From Hyparrhenia diplandra (Eukaryota; Streptophyta; Magnoliopsida; Poales; Poaceae), in the NCBI GenBank assembly GCA_015847255.1, contig JADLZK010009310.1:1-64000 (forward strand): DNA of 64,000 nucleotides, written 5' to 3'. The notes under the pieces are model-generated. The model did not search any database. It saw only the letters and a program-made list of their open reading frames with translations, and was not told the DNA's origin. The position numbers and the translations under genes are program-made. Position 1 is the stretch's first letter, and each line of letters opens with the position of its first letter. Positions 9,448 through 20,823 of the stretch are shown here, one piece after another.

Positions 9448-9801
9448 ATGTTTTTCAACAAGAAAACTGTTGTTGCTGGCCTTACCTTGGCCTTGCTACT
9501 CGTGTCATGTTGTAAGTTCTATATAGAGATTCATAAAAATAAATTCTCAAATATATGCAAAGTTCTTCTAATTATAAAAGTTGGCTCTGGTATCATCTAA
9601 TCATCTTTCGTAGGCCCCATGGCGTGCAATAAGAACAAGGAATGCAGGAAGTATTGCGTCAGTATTGGCTACACAACTGGTCACTGCAGCAAAATTGGCA
9701 CCTTCACATGCGTATGCGTTAAGGACCGGCTTCCATTTGAGAAGCCAGCATCGCCAGGATGGGAACGTTCAACTGATGTGTTGCAGGGGTTTCATACATG
9801 A
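9448..9801 (+). CDS. Defensin-like cysteine-rich secreted peptide, two exons
   Basis: Exon 1 (9448-9511) starts at an ATG and encodes a hydrophobic signal peptide, with Leu/Ala-rich core GLTLALLLVS. The intron (9512-9613) has GTAAGT and ...TTTCGTAG borders and splits a Cys codon in phase 1. Exon 2 (9614-9801) encodes the mature peptide and ends in TGA. After the signal come two adjacent Cys, then the spacing C, CRKYC (CX3C), C, CVC (CXC), eight Cys in all. CX3C with a later CXC is the signature of the cysteine-stabilised alpha-beta fold. One intron after the signal peptide is the usual structure of plant defensin-like genes. The C-terminal tail of about 25 residues after CVC is longer than usual. 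Likely role: secreted, antimicrobial or signalling. It has a TATA box and is the only apparently intact host gene here. Expression is unproven. Confidence 0.72.
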
Positions 9802-10034
9802 GAATAAATTAAACAATGTTGTCATGACCCAAAACGAGATCACGGAATAGGGCCCAACAAGGGGGGGAACAGCCCTAGCGCGCGCGCCTCCTGGCCGGCC
9901 GCCGCCATCGTCCGCCGTAAACACGCCACATCGGTTGCTTCGCAATTAAGTAAGGAATATTTAAGGAATAAGGAGAGGAATAAAATAGGGAATAAATAGG
10001 TTGCTTGTAAAAGGGAATTCCAATCTATAAGGAA
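9802..10034. other. Spacer, nothing recognised
   Basis: This is a short intergenic stretch with a GC-rich patch at 9870-9930 (GCGCGCGC, then GCCGGCCGCCGCC) and an A/G-rich stretch before copy C of the DUF724 fragments. I see no coding or mobile-element signature. The end of the defensin-like transcript probably lies in its first part (AATAAATTAAA at 9803). Confidence 0.35.
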
Positions 10035-10286
10035 TTGCATCTGGAAAATGTGCAAAGTCATATGCTGAGGTGTCAATCAATGGTGACAAATATATATGTG
10101 ATGCTTGAGGTGAAACTTGGCCTCCTTCGACAGGAAGGACAGCTTGTTGAGGTAGAGAAACAACAGGGACGAGGAAAATCTTACAAGACTGAAGGTGGTG
10201 GAAAGGAACATAGAGGTAGCTCTTGATGACGATGTACGGAAGTTCAACGACATCTTGGCTGAGGGCCAACACAAACGCCTTACGTG
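10035..10286 (+). pseudogene. DUF724-family gene copy C, chimeric remnant
   Basis: The first 65 bases (10035-10102) match the exon at 570-640 of copy A (GCAAAGTCATATGCTGAGGT). At about 10103 the sequence jumps straight to the coiled-coil part of the last exon (GAAACTTGGCCTCCTT), corresponding to 6877-7048 in copy B. Everything between is deleted, including the conserved DUF724 core. The end differs too: CACAAACGCCTTACGTGA, with a short insertion before the common TAAAAACATAATC. Frameshifts are present, and it cannot encode a DUF724 domain. Confidence 0.7.
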
Positions 10287-10660
10287 AAAAGTTGTAAAAA
10301 CATAATCATGCTGGACAGTAGGTCTTAAGATTATTGCTTGGCATCAATGTGATTTTGGATCAAATTCCAAGTGCCATTTGCTAGTTTATGTGCATCTGCA
10401 AGATGTAATGTATTTGCTAGTTAGACATTATATTTGGCCATTTTCTGTCCTTAGTTTGTGTGTAAGTGGAACCTTTCATACCTGTTGTGATTTTATCAGT
10501 TGAGTTGCAACCTTACACTAGTAACATCTTGTAACATTGGTTGTTGCAGCAGTACCCATTTGCTGCTTTCAATCAAAACATGACATGTTACTTTATTCTA
10601 ACATCCTTAATTTTAATGTCAATCACACTCGCTCAGAAGTGTGCATTACATTTTTCCGCT
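10287..10660 (+). repeat. Gene-flank repeat, copy 3 of 3
   Basis: The block is nearly identical to 60-460 and 7055-7430, starting TAAAAACATAATCATGCTGG and ending near GTGTGCATTACATTTTTCC. Copy A, by contrast, loses this block after about 4593. Confidence 0.7.
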
Positions 10661-12107
10661 TCCTCATTTTATATTTTCTAATGAAGATGAATTACTAGCT
10701 ATTACAAAATTCACCATTACAGCCAGTAGTCATCATAATTTTACTTTGAACTCTAATGATGGAGTATGAAGAATGAAAGAAAATGAACCACAACTGGTCA
10801 TTGTATTTTTCATGAAGATAATGGATATGTTGCTGAATTTTGTGTCTTGTAAGTTCCATCCCTAAAATTATCTAACAAACATAAATATTAACAAATTGCA
10901 TAGTTGTCCCTACAACAAAAGCTAGACCAATAAACTATAGGTTCCAGCATTATAGTTTAAAAGTTGATCGATAGTGTAGGAAATTATTGACCAATGAGTG
11001 AGGTCGGTTGAACCAACTCACATAGCAATCTGTTTTGAAAAAAAAATCTGTAGACCCTCTTAATTTTTTATAAATAAGCATGGATGGTCATAACTTGTAA
11101 GCACATACGTCTACTAGAATGTTGATATGGGAATATCATTATTTCGAAAGTGAAAATAAATAAAACTAAAATTATGATTCACATGAAGATGAATTATTTA
11201 ATTTTTATGTTGCTAATAACCTTAATGTGCTATTATGATACTTTTTAATCTTGTATTGTGTTATTTCAGAGCCATGATATCAGATAAATATTTGGAATGA
11301 CCCATATATACTATCCATTTGTCTAGGGCGAGGCCACAACCTTTCAAGACGAAATGGATCAATCTGTCACACTTCAAATTGGACAAGGCCATAACCTTTC
11401 AAGATCTATAACTTTGTTTTGACTGTTTCTCCATTCAAGCTCGTTTGAAAAATTGAATTTGAAACTAGAGGAGATATTAGGGGTTAAATCGAATCGATTT
11501 GATGTTCCATGATTTTGGTGAAAAGGGGGAGGGTGCGTCAGTGCTGCTCCTCAAAAGAATTTCATTGTTCTTTATTGATTCCATCAGTCAAACCCTTTTT
11601 CACACAAGTCATGGACCAACAAATGGATTGGATTGAATCCCAAAAGCCAATACAAAGATTTATTATTCACTTTCTTTTGCAATCCATTGGTAAAATGCTA
11701 TATTCATTATAGAATAGACTATGAATGAGAGATTGTCGTAAAGATTAGATGTCACTAAAAGGTGGAGATAAGTAGTGAAAGAAACTAATTCATGACTGGA
11801 TGAAAGACCTGAGCACGACAGTGCCGCGGTCAGGGTGTTGCAGTGCTGCTCTGGCTTGAAAAATCCACTTTCACCTAGTCAAGTCTCATGTTCTTTCGCT
11901 GACTAAAACCCTACTTGATGTAGACATATCTAAAATTTACATAGTGCAGTTTCTTATAACAGTTCCTTTTAATTGCATGGATGGAAAAGAGGAGGTTATT
12001 AGAGGGGCAAGAGGAAGGCTATTCCAAAGGCTAGCACTCGCAGTGGTTGGGGCAGAGGTACCTCCAGCAGCTATAGTAGGCAGGAGTAGTCTGCTGAGGA
12101 GGTGCTC
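10661..12107. other. A/T-rich intergenic DNA, no gene recognised
   Basis: Short open frames on both strands lack family motifs. ACAACCTTTCAAGA recurs in close variants at 11337 and 11390, both after AGGCCA, a small local duplication. The last 120 bases (11990-12107) are more GC-rich and encode a Ser/Arg-rich frame that seems to resume after the solo LTR at 18004. They may be an exon or an older element fragment. Nothing firmer can be said. Confidence 0.35.
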
Positions 12108-12550
12108 AGTAGTGTAACACCCGAGAATTTTCAGAATAAAAAGTTGGATCTTTGTTTGTGGATTAAGTAATTTATTTAATGTAGATTGATCGGAGTTAAA
12201 GAGAGGACGTAAATTTGAATTTTTGATTTGTCGCTCGGATGGATAAACTGAGACTACCGACGCGCGTACAGCTTGATGAAACATTTTTGTTTTGCTAGTC
12301 ATATATGATATTTAGAGCTTGGATAATATAAGTATGTTTGGTGCAAGATTTAAGAAATAGAAAGAAAATGCTCTTTTATCACGTTGCTACAGTAACCCAT
12401 CCCTGCTACAGTAGCCCACCCAAAAACCCCAAGAGTCCTGCCGCCGTGGCCTTTGGTTTTCTTTTTTCTCGTATTCCTTTTTTTCTCTCCCTACCGTGAG
12501 GTTCCCATCTGGACCTGGTCATTGCCTCCTCCTAAGACCTTTAGCTGCTG

Positions 12551-15500
12551 CCTTTGGCCAGTGGCGAAGCTAAGCGAATGGCGGGGGGTGCCCAACTTCA
12601 TTAAGACTATAATGACTTTTGTGATGTTCAAGCAAATACTATAGCTAACTCCTAATTTTTAACACTAAAATTCAAATTTAGGTAATGACAATGTAAATTG
12701 GTAGGGGAACAAGCAATAACACTTACCACTAATTTAAAAATACAATATTGATCACTATGGTGCCCAAAGATGACAAATAGTTGTGATCGAGCCTAAAGAA
12801 AAAGAGAACAAATAGGTCAATTATTTATCAAAAATGTAGAATTGTCAAATGAAAGTACATACATTGCATTTGTGTTACCTCTTAGAGATCATATTTGGCG
12901 CTTTTCCTTCCATGTTCATGAAGCGACGAACCACAACCTCATTGCTAACTTTCTTCATTTCTTCTTTCTCTATATAACAAATAAGTCTATGACTTAGGTG
13001 TTGATCACCCATGCGATTAGACAAACTTGTTTTTACAATCTTCATGCCCGAGAAACATCTCTCAACTGTTCTTTGTGGCGGCAGGCAATACTAGCACAAG
13101 CTTCAAAAGTCGATAGACCAGTCTATACAAACGATATTTCTTTGTCTCTACCATTTTTTGGGAAAGTTCACCAATAGTGTTTTATGTTGGAGAATCTACT
13201 ATACGCTTTCACATCACCAATGTAAAGGCGAAGTTCATGGCTTAGGTCCCTCGGATCATCATTGGTGAAATCATCGGGATATAATTTCGCCAAGCTCATC
13301 AAACTCTCCCCATCAAAAGCATGAAATGAGTCACTTGGATTAAAAGCGGTGAGAAAACAAGCAATTGAGTGGTTGTCTCACTAAACCGACTATCAAGCTC
13401 TTGAACTAACCAATCAATAACATCATTAAAGCAATCCACTGCATAGTGATGTTTGTTTGTAATTTCGACTTTTTCTAGGTTGTCGGGGATCAACATATGT
13501 ACTTTCCATTTCCACTCTATCAATTTCTTGCAAGTCACAAAAGCGATGCACATCATCTAATAATTTTTGCCAACCATTTTCTCTAAGATCACCCAAATGG
13601 ATTCTAGTTGATCTCACACATCCAATGGCATTCACAATGTCTTGATCCTTGCGTTTGCAATGCTAATGACAATGTATTGGTGGCGATCAATGTAGTCAAC
13701 ATGAGATGCAAATAAAATGCAAAGTCAAAAGATTGGAAGTATACCGAGAAGATTTGATGCTTGATCTCTATTTTTCCAATCTCTGTCATCCTTTTCGACA
13801 ACCTTGAGCACTTCAACTATTGTAGGGAACATATTGAGTAAACTTTTCAAAGTTTTATAATGAGAACTCCATCTAGTATCCCCGGGTCTTTGAAGACATT
13901 GCTCTTGATTTAACCCCCTCGTCCCGGTCTCAAGTTGCCCACAACCTAATGCTTGTTTCACTTGTTCATGATTGATATCTCTAATCATATCCCTTCTCTT
14001 AGCCGACCCACCAACCACATTTAATAACATAGAAATCATGTTTAGAAAATTGTTAACACCCTTATGTTTTCTCACGGTTGCAACAATGACCAAGCTGAAG
14101 TTGATGAGCAAAGCAATGCACATAATAAGCTGTTACGCTATCTCTCATGATCAATGATTGCAAGCCATTGAACTCACCTCGCATATTGCTAGCACCATCA
14201 TATCCTTGGCCTCGACATTGCTTTAAGCTTAGTTTAAACTTTGCAAGTAGAGAATCAATGGGCTGACTTGAGGTGAGAAGAAGTTGTTTTTGATTACATG
14301 GACAAGGCCAACAAAGCTCTCTTTCACCATCCCCAATTTGTCAACATACCTCAAGACCACTGACCATTTGTTCTTTGCAAGAAACATCTCTTGACTCATC
14401 AACTAGCAAGCAAAATACATCATCCCCAAGTTCTTCAAGGATAGATCGTACAATCTCATTTGCAAAACATTCAACAATATCCCTCTGAATTTCGGGAGCA
14501 AGCAAAGAACTATTCTTCTTAGCATGTGTAGTCACGACTTTGTGTAAAATAGGATCATGTTTTGCTAAGCAATCATAGAACTCCTTGAAATTCCCTTTGT
14601 TGTTGGATTCATCCGACTCATCATGGCCACGGAAAGGCAATCCTTGGTTCAACAATAGTCTAAATTTGTATCAATGGACCCATTCAACCGAGTAAAATAG
14701 GCCTTCTTATCAACCCGGTGACATTCTTTGTAAGTAACATCTATGTGTTGCTTTCTTTCTAACAAATCATCACACTTCTTCATTGCATTAAAGTGTAAAC
14801 CATTAACCTCACCAACATGTTCTCTTAGCCTTTCTTTCCTATGATAACCATTCCGACCATTAACCACAAATGCATCATATCACGCATCTTTCTTCTCTCT
14901 AAACAAGAAACAATAAAAGCAATATGCTCTATCCTTTGCCTCCTTCGTATTCAAGCCAAGGACCAAACTCATCAAACCATCCTGCAATAAATCTTCTAGG
15001 CTTGTCTTTCTCTCCAATTTGTGTAACAGAAAATCACATGTGCGAGGTTGACAAGGTCCATTCTATAAGTATTTTCTTCTCACCTTTTCTCTCAAGTTAG
15101 GATGATAAGAATCAATTTCTTTCCTCAAACCGAGGGTCATACTTAATTTCCTCATCCCAATTGAATTCATCCGGACATCGAGTTCTATTAGCATCAATAG
15201 CGTCTTGAGGCTTCCGTTTATAATACCTCTCCATGACTACCTATAATTAATTAATTTGCATAAAAAACTGCAGTTCGCAAATTGCAAAAAAAAAAAAAAA
15301 TCGAGGTCGAGAATTGGAGTGACACGATCAATGATGGGGACGGCCGCTTTGTCCCCCCGCTTGGTCTGGGAGGAGAGCCGCCGTCACCCGAGCAGGTCCA
15401 AAGACTCGATCTCCGAACAAAAATAGTAAAGAACAAAAATAGTAAAGAACATGTGTTGGCCGGCCGGGGAGATCCTCGCGGTATCATCATCGGTCACACA

Positions 15501-15852
15501 AATGAAACCCACGGACAACATGCGTTGGCGGACCGAGACGGACTGGGTGACGGCAAGACGGGAGACGGGCCGGGATCGCGGGGCGCCTCGACTCGGGACT
15601 CGAGTGGGCCGCAGACGAGCAGACGAACGGACGCTGGCGCCACCGACTCGCGATCGCGAAATTGTAGTCACGTGAGGGCGAGGAAGTCAAGCGTCGTCGT
15701 GTCAAAGCGGTGGGCTTAAGGCCCAGGGGGTGCCTTGCGCTGGGCTTTGGGGGGGTGCCTTGTGGGCCATCATTTGCAAATTACTAGGAAATTTGACAAT
15801 CGGGGGTGCCCAGGCACCGGGACCCTTAATAGCTTCGCCCCTCGCCTTTGGC
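12551..15852 (-). mobile_element. hAT transposon (3.29 kb) with decayed transposase
   Basis: The ends are CAGTGGCGAAGCTA at 12559 and, inverted, TAGCTTCGCCCCTCG ending at 15844. Both are flanked by CCTTTGGC (12551-12558 and 15845-15852), an 8-bp duplication as expected for hAT elements; one more G matches, so 9 bp is possible. GGTGCCC motifs occur just inside both ends in inverse orientation. The element carries the transposase relic 12875-15234 on the minus strand. A GC-rich subterminal region lies at 15330-15840 and a shorter A/T-rich one at 12600-12870. It inserted into the solo LTR, so it is younger than that LTR. Confidence 0.88.
12875..15234 (-). pseudogene. hAT transposase, zinc-finger MYM-type 1-like (DUF4371 plus dimerisation domain)
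   Basis: Read on the minus strand from the ATG at 15234, the product starts MERYYKRKPQDAIDANRTRC and ends EGKAPNMISKR with TAA at 12877-12875. Recognisable blocks in order: a TTF-type zinc-finger region (about 15060-14900), QGLPFRGHDESDESNNKGNF of the DUF4371 domain (about 14640), VDESRDVSCKEQM (about 14390), a core with NNFLNMISMLLNVVGGSAKR and GDTRWSSHYKTLKSLLNMF (14060-13820), and the C-terminal dimerisation block TVERCFS.MKIVK (about 13070). At least six frameshifts or stops separate these blocks, for example at about 15120, 14650, 14380, 14150, 13740 and 13080. The full-length family is about 750-800 residues, and this copy spans about that length. It cannot supply activity. Confidence 0.85.
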
Positions 15853-18003
15853 TGTTCACGTTGTGGAGAAGAAAAAGAAGAGAGGGAACTAAGAAGAGAA
15901 GGGGAGGGAGAGAAGGGAGGAGAGGAGATGATTTGAGGTCTTGCCATCGTCACCGTTGTCGTCATCGTTTCGATCTTCCCAAAACCGGTTAGGGATCTTC
16001 TCATCTCTTTGTTTTGTTCTCAATCCCTTGATCCCCTCTCTGTTCATGATGGTCATACTACGTTCGTCAGTAGATTGGGGGACGAGAGAGTCGTAGCCGC
16101 GAGGGATCGCCGTAAGGTGAGAGAGGAAGAAAGAAGAAGGCGTTGAATCGTAGGGGGATCGTTAAAGGGAATTGTTGGGTTTAACCTAGGTGAGATTTCA
16201 GATCATAATCCATTTCTTTGGTTCATGTTTTGTGGATCAAATCATCCAATTGGAACGGGTTTGGATGGAGTAATTCTCGAAATTCCCTAAACTTGATCTC
16301 GTCCACGACACGAAATCTCGTCAGATTGTGTAGTTTCGTTCGTCGCCATTTTAGGGCATCTTAGTGGCCTCAACAAATTTTTGACGAAGTGGAAACATTT
16401 GTACAGGACTTCAATACCTTTCTTTTGACACCAATATTACCCTCATAGCCTCTGTATTTTTGGAGATACAGCCATTCTTAGACGTCTATTTTTGCGGTGG
16501 GGAAATTCGGATAGTTTTTAGGTTTACCTAGTTTCGGCCCCGTAATGGAAGAATTTGAACTTGCGATCTGAATAAAATTGTATAGGTTTTCTTAAGCTTT
16601 CCGATTGGTAGAGAACACAATTTTGTGATATATATATCTCCAGTTTTTCAATTTTACAATTTGTTGTCCTGCTCGACCGTGAGAATCTTCGGTTAAGATG
16701 CAAAGATGCTTATGTTATTTTCTAGACTTCTTATGCCAAATTTCATAATACAGAAGTTGTAGATAAATGAATATGCTATGATCTGGTAGATTTTGGGAAT
16801 TTATTATAATATGATTATTTGTCTATGAAAAAGATAAGAATCGTGATTTGTTGTTACGATCGGTAGCGAGACGGTAGATGTCCAAATAGCGGGTTTGGGA
16901 CGCTTTATTGTATATCTTGAATTCTTGATTTGTTTGTATGATGGAATTGGTACTGAGATATGCTTGTAGTCGGGTGGTGCACCTCCGGATCGTGCTTAGC
17001 TCTCATTTTTGATCTTCATTGAAGGCAAGTAAAGCGTGGCGGTGGATTGCTACTGACTTGACATGTTATTTAATCTACGTACACTATGCCATAACATTAA
17101 CTAAACCAACATAATATCTATAATTGTGAATTCACTTGTATCCCTATTATATATGATAATCATTTGTTGAATCTTTTATCATTTTTTCTATCGACACGAG
17201 GTAAGTGTTATATTCTATAACGGTGGATGTACATTGCATATGTGGTAAATGTTTATGCGGTTGCACCATATATCATTGCATTATATTGCATTGCACTACA
17301 TTCGTGAATGTCGCCGCTTTTCTGGCCGCGACCGTAAGGTACAAAGATCGCACGTTGCTTTCGAGGAGGGGTACGATGCGACTTCATACCTTGTTGGGTA
17401 TGGAGCAAAGTGGACATGCATATGCATTGCATCTACACTATGAGGCTAACTTGCATTGAAGCTGTGGATACGAGGAGTTTATTTCCCATTTGAAGAGGTG
17501 GTTTATTTTATTAAATATCATAAATGATGTTTACTTATTTAAATTGATTAATTTGTCTATGAATTATTAATTTCTTATATTGTTGTATCTTCAACTTTTA
17601 AGTCGATGCTTAATGAACTTGTAGTTTGAATGACATGATCGAGACGGTTTGCTTGTCGAGATTTATTCTCACCCCTTTTTATCTTTTCAGGTGTTTGATT
17701 GGATGCTTGCTTGGAGGGCTGGGAATTAGCAGCACGTCTTCACTTTACATTCACATTTAGATATAATAATGTCACCTCGGCTTGTTGTCATGAACTTAGT
17801 TGTGTTCATGGTGATACTTTATGGTTCAATAAATCTTTAAGTTGGAACTTTATTTAATTATTACATCATTTTATTCCCATAGTAACTTCCGCGCTTTTAC
17901 TTTGATGTTGGGTTTTTTGTTGCCGAGTTTTGTACTCTAGCATGAGGGAAGGGACGTTTAGTGACATCTTAGGCTTTTGTGGGCTCTGGGGTGTTACAAG
18001 TAG

Positions 18004-18301
18004 CTCTGGGTAAACCATAGCTGCAGCTTGGGATTTAGGGCACCCAGAGCACATAATTGCATTTGATGACAACTATAGGGGGTTGTTAACGGCAACTTCA
18101 CACTCACCGCTCCTAAGAGTGCTTTCAACTTTGCTTATGTTGACTATGCCAAGCAAGAGCTGAGGCAAGGTGTATGAACACTTAAGGTTTTGGGATATTT
18201 TTCGGTCCAACTTTTATGCTTTAGCAATCTTTGACAACAAGAAGGGCAAGATCATTCGGATGCAGTACATTGATTTTGATGAGATGAGAAGGAAGGACGA
18301 G
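18004..18301 (+). other. Unassigned host DNA, possible gene or element fragment
   Basis: After the solo LTR an open stretch reads EHIIAFDDNYRGLLTATSHS in one frame, then YEHLRFWDIFRSNFYALAIF and DNKKGKIIRMQYIDFDEM in another. The residues look protein-like, but I do not recognise the family. The left part may have been continuous with 11990-12107 before the LTR inserted. It ends where a reversed Athila-type LTR begins at 18302. Confidence 0.3.
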
Positions 18302-20790
18302 TGTTGTGATTTCTTAGCGCAATCACTAGAAATAGGTTTAAAACCCATCTCCAAAGAACGGCGCCAAAAATTCTTGTTGACGTTCCACAATGACATTACC
18401 GAATTGTTAGATTGCAACACTACCACGAACGTCTATTGGTATTACGCAACATTTACAAAACAAGTCCACAAGCACACGGAAATACCGTTGTAGCATTTCA
18501 CTTGAAAGTATTCGGGGTATCGTTATTTATATTTTCCCAATGGAAGGCATGGTGTAAGAGTCTCTAATTCGGACATGGTCAAGATAACATGGCATAATAG
18601 ATCAATGCTCATTGTAGGGTAAAATAGGATAAGTAATTGGACAACTTGACACACACACTCAAGCCAATCTCAAGGATAAAGAAAAAGAATAAAAGAATAA
18701 GTCTAATATGGAGCGGGCATATCCTAAATAGTCATGTTAATATAGTAGATATATATACATAATTTATACTGTTAAGAGACTCTAAGTGAAGACAACCAAG
18801 GTCACTGCTGACTTACTTCAGGCACCGGCTTATACCTAGTACGCTAGGTGTGGTATCTTTTATGGTATAATATTAATTGTCTAACTAAACATGAAATAAG
18901 GGCTTAAAATAAATATCAACATAGTTTAGGGGCCTGACTAACACAATTCAACGAGTTTTGGTGATTCATATATTTTTAGGGATTAAAGAGGGAAATGCCA
19001 GAGTTTGAAAGCCATACGATGCAAAGACTTATCCGTGATGCAACTCAACTTGTCAACCAAGTAAGAACACTCTAGAAGACCCCAGAACACAGGCCCTTGA
19101 AAGTGGGACCCACCTAGCAGGGAGCTAGGGTGGCCGCGCCCTGGGCCCACCTATCAGCCTCGACCTTCCAAGGTTAATTCACCACCACCATTGAGGAGAA
19201 ATCTAAGCCCTTCATCAAGGTCCATTTGATCCAAGGGCCACGGTGCATCCTTCGGGGCTATATAACAAGACCCCGACCCCTCGGGTGAAACCCTAAGTCA
19301 TTTGAGTTCATTCAAGTCATGCAAGTCCCCCAAGTCAAGATCAAAAGCCCTAGTTCCACCATAATTAGAGCATTAACTGTCTAGGCTAGACAGAGAGGAA
19401 GTCAAGCTTGTCTTGGATTCCGCTTGTCAAGAAGTAGCGAGGGGGCCGAGCTTCTCGTGGCTTCTCTCTTGTATCTAATTTGTAAGTATTTGGTTAGTTA
19501 CATTTGCTATGACATTGCTCTATTCAATGATTATATTCTTAGTTATATACTTCCATGTTTATTATGATTATATATCTAGTTTAGTTAGAATGTCTTTATA
19601 TTTAAGCATGGAGTCGTATAGCGCCCCCTTAGTTGCGCACTTTGTGGGTGGTCAACAATGTGTAAACGTGGTGTTTATACAACGTTTGCTGCGATTCGCA
19701 CCCTATATTTCGGGATGTGTGGTAGATCGCGGATGTGATATTGTCATTGAGTCCTTTGTAGTCCACCCCCGAATGTAGGTCTCGTCGAGCTTTATTACTA
19801 TGGTAGACTTGCTTTGTTCCTGATCTTCCTTAGTAATGTTCACCATGTGTAGATATATTGCTTTCATGCCATGATGACTAGATGTATTGCACTAATCGTA
19901 GTATTCATTGACACAAAACTATGAGTAACTTAGGAATATTATGTCTGCTCTACTTATACTATGTTAATTTAGCCTTTTATGACACATTCTAGTGGTATAC
20001 CATGATCTTTGACTTGGCAGTTATCATATCATTTATCTATCATGATCTTTGTTATGTGACTCATCCTATTTCGAGTATAGTTCGATTCATATAGTTTACT
20101 CTACATTACCACACCGCAAGTGAATCAATCAATCTAAGACTACCCCTTCCCTGTGGTAAAATATAAATGCGATACCTAGATAGACTCCCGTTGCTACAAT
20201 GGTATTTCTATCTATGAGCTTGCAAATATCATGTCCATATTATTTCAAGAATTGAAGTGGCATATTAAGAGTACCATACACGCGTTTCTTAGCGTTGCTG
20301 CTAGGGTGACAGACTAGTATGTAGGTAATGCTAGAATGTGTGGTACACCTCTTACTCTTTAACCCCGACTAACCTTTTTGCTGGATGTGAGATTAACTCC
20401 ACCTCGAGACTGACTTTATTTAGATAGATACCATTATACATTTCTGGCGCCATCCTGGGGTTGGATCTTAAATCCATCCTAACGTGATTGCGCTAAGAAA
20501 TGTCAACACTAGGTACCTCCAGCTTACGGCTCTACGCCAACCACAGACGTGGGGAAATGCTAAGGACGGACAGGGTTGTCACCACCATCCGCCATCCCCT
20601 CAACCATACATGGGCGAGGCAAGCGAAGGCATCCCCTAGCCTAGACACCACATCCAAGCTATTGACTACATAGTCTAGTGTGTACAAGGCTTACCCAGTA
20701 AACAGGGTCCTTCTACTAGAGCAATCGCTATGATCGACGACGAACTTCGAGAACCCAACAACAACCAAGACTATCACAAAGTAGAACTCA
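18302..20790 (-). repeat. Reversed Athila-type LTR fragment, split by a solo LTR
   Basis: On the minus strand 18600-18302 aligns with the 3' part of the E2 LTR. It shares GGGAAAATATAAATAACGAT, GAAATGCTACAA, TGGCGCCGTT, GATGGGTTTTA and GATTGCGCTAAGAAAT. The other side (20790-20514, minus) matches the upstream part of the same LTR (GGTTGAGGGG, then GTGACAA and CGTCC). The two halves are separated by the solo LTR 18849-20508. The outer end near 20790 is not exact, and no duplication for this outer LTR was found. Confidence 0.6.
18844..20513 (+). mobile_element. Solo LTR (1.66 kb) with CTAGG duplication
   Basis: The LTR starts TGTGGTATC at 18849 and ends AAATGTCAACA at 20508, with CTAGG on both sides (18844-18848 and 20509-20513). 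TATATAA at 19259-19265 is followed by a leader-like region, so it reads on the + strand. Its tail (GGCGCCATCCTGGGGTTGGA, then GATTGCGCTAAGAAATGTCA) is of the same Athila type as E2. No internal region or partner LTR exists. It is nested inside the reversed LTR fragment. Confidence 0.78.
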
Positions 20791-20823
20791 ACATATCAAA
20801 TTAGCTCTTGGTCTAAACATTTA

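Larger units (their letters stand above)
12108..18003 (+). mobile_element. Solo LTR (TGTAACACCC...GGGGTGTTACA) interrupted by a hAT element
   Basis: The LTR starts TGTAACACCC at 12113 and ends GGTGTTACA at 17998. It is flanked by the 5-bp duplication AGTAG (12108-12112 and 17999-18003). After removing the nested hAT (12559-15844 plus one duplication) it is about 2.6 kb. No gag-pol, primer binding site or second LTR is present, so it is a solo LTR left by recombination between two LTRs. TGTAACACC...GGTGTTACA ends are common in long-LTR gypsy elements of grasses (family placement is inference). The C/T-rich leader-like DNA around 15990-16060 suggests it reads on the + strand. Confidence 0.85.

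Noticed and set aside
15282..15992. Overlapping open frames on both strands in a GC-rich stretch
   Set aside because: They lie in the subterminal region of the hAT element. Long frames arise from GC-rich sequence in all phases, and none has a domain.
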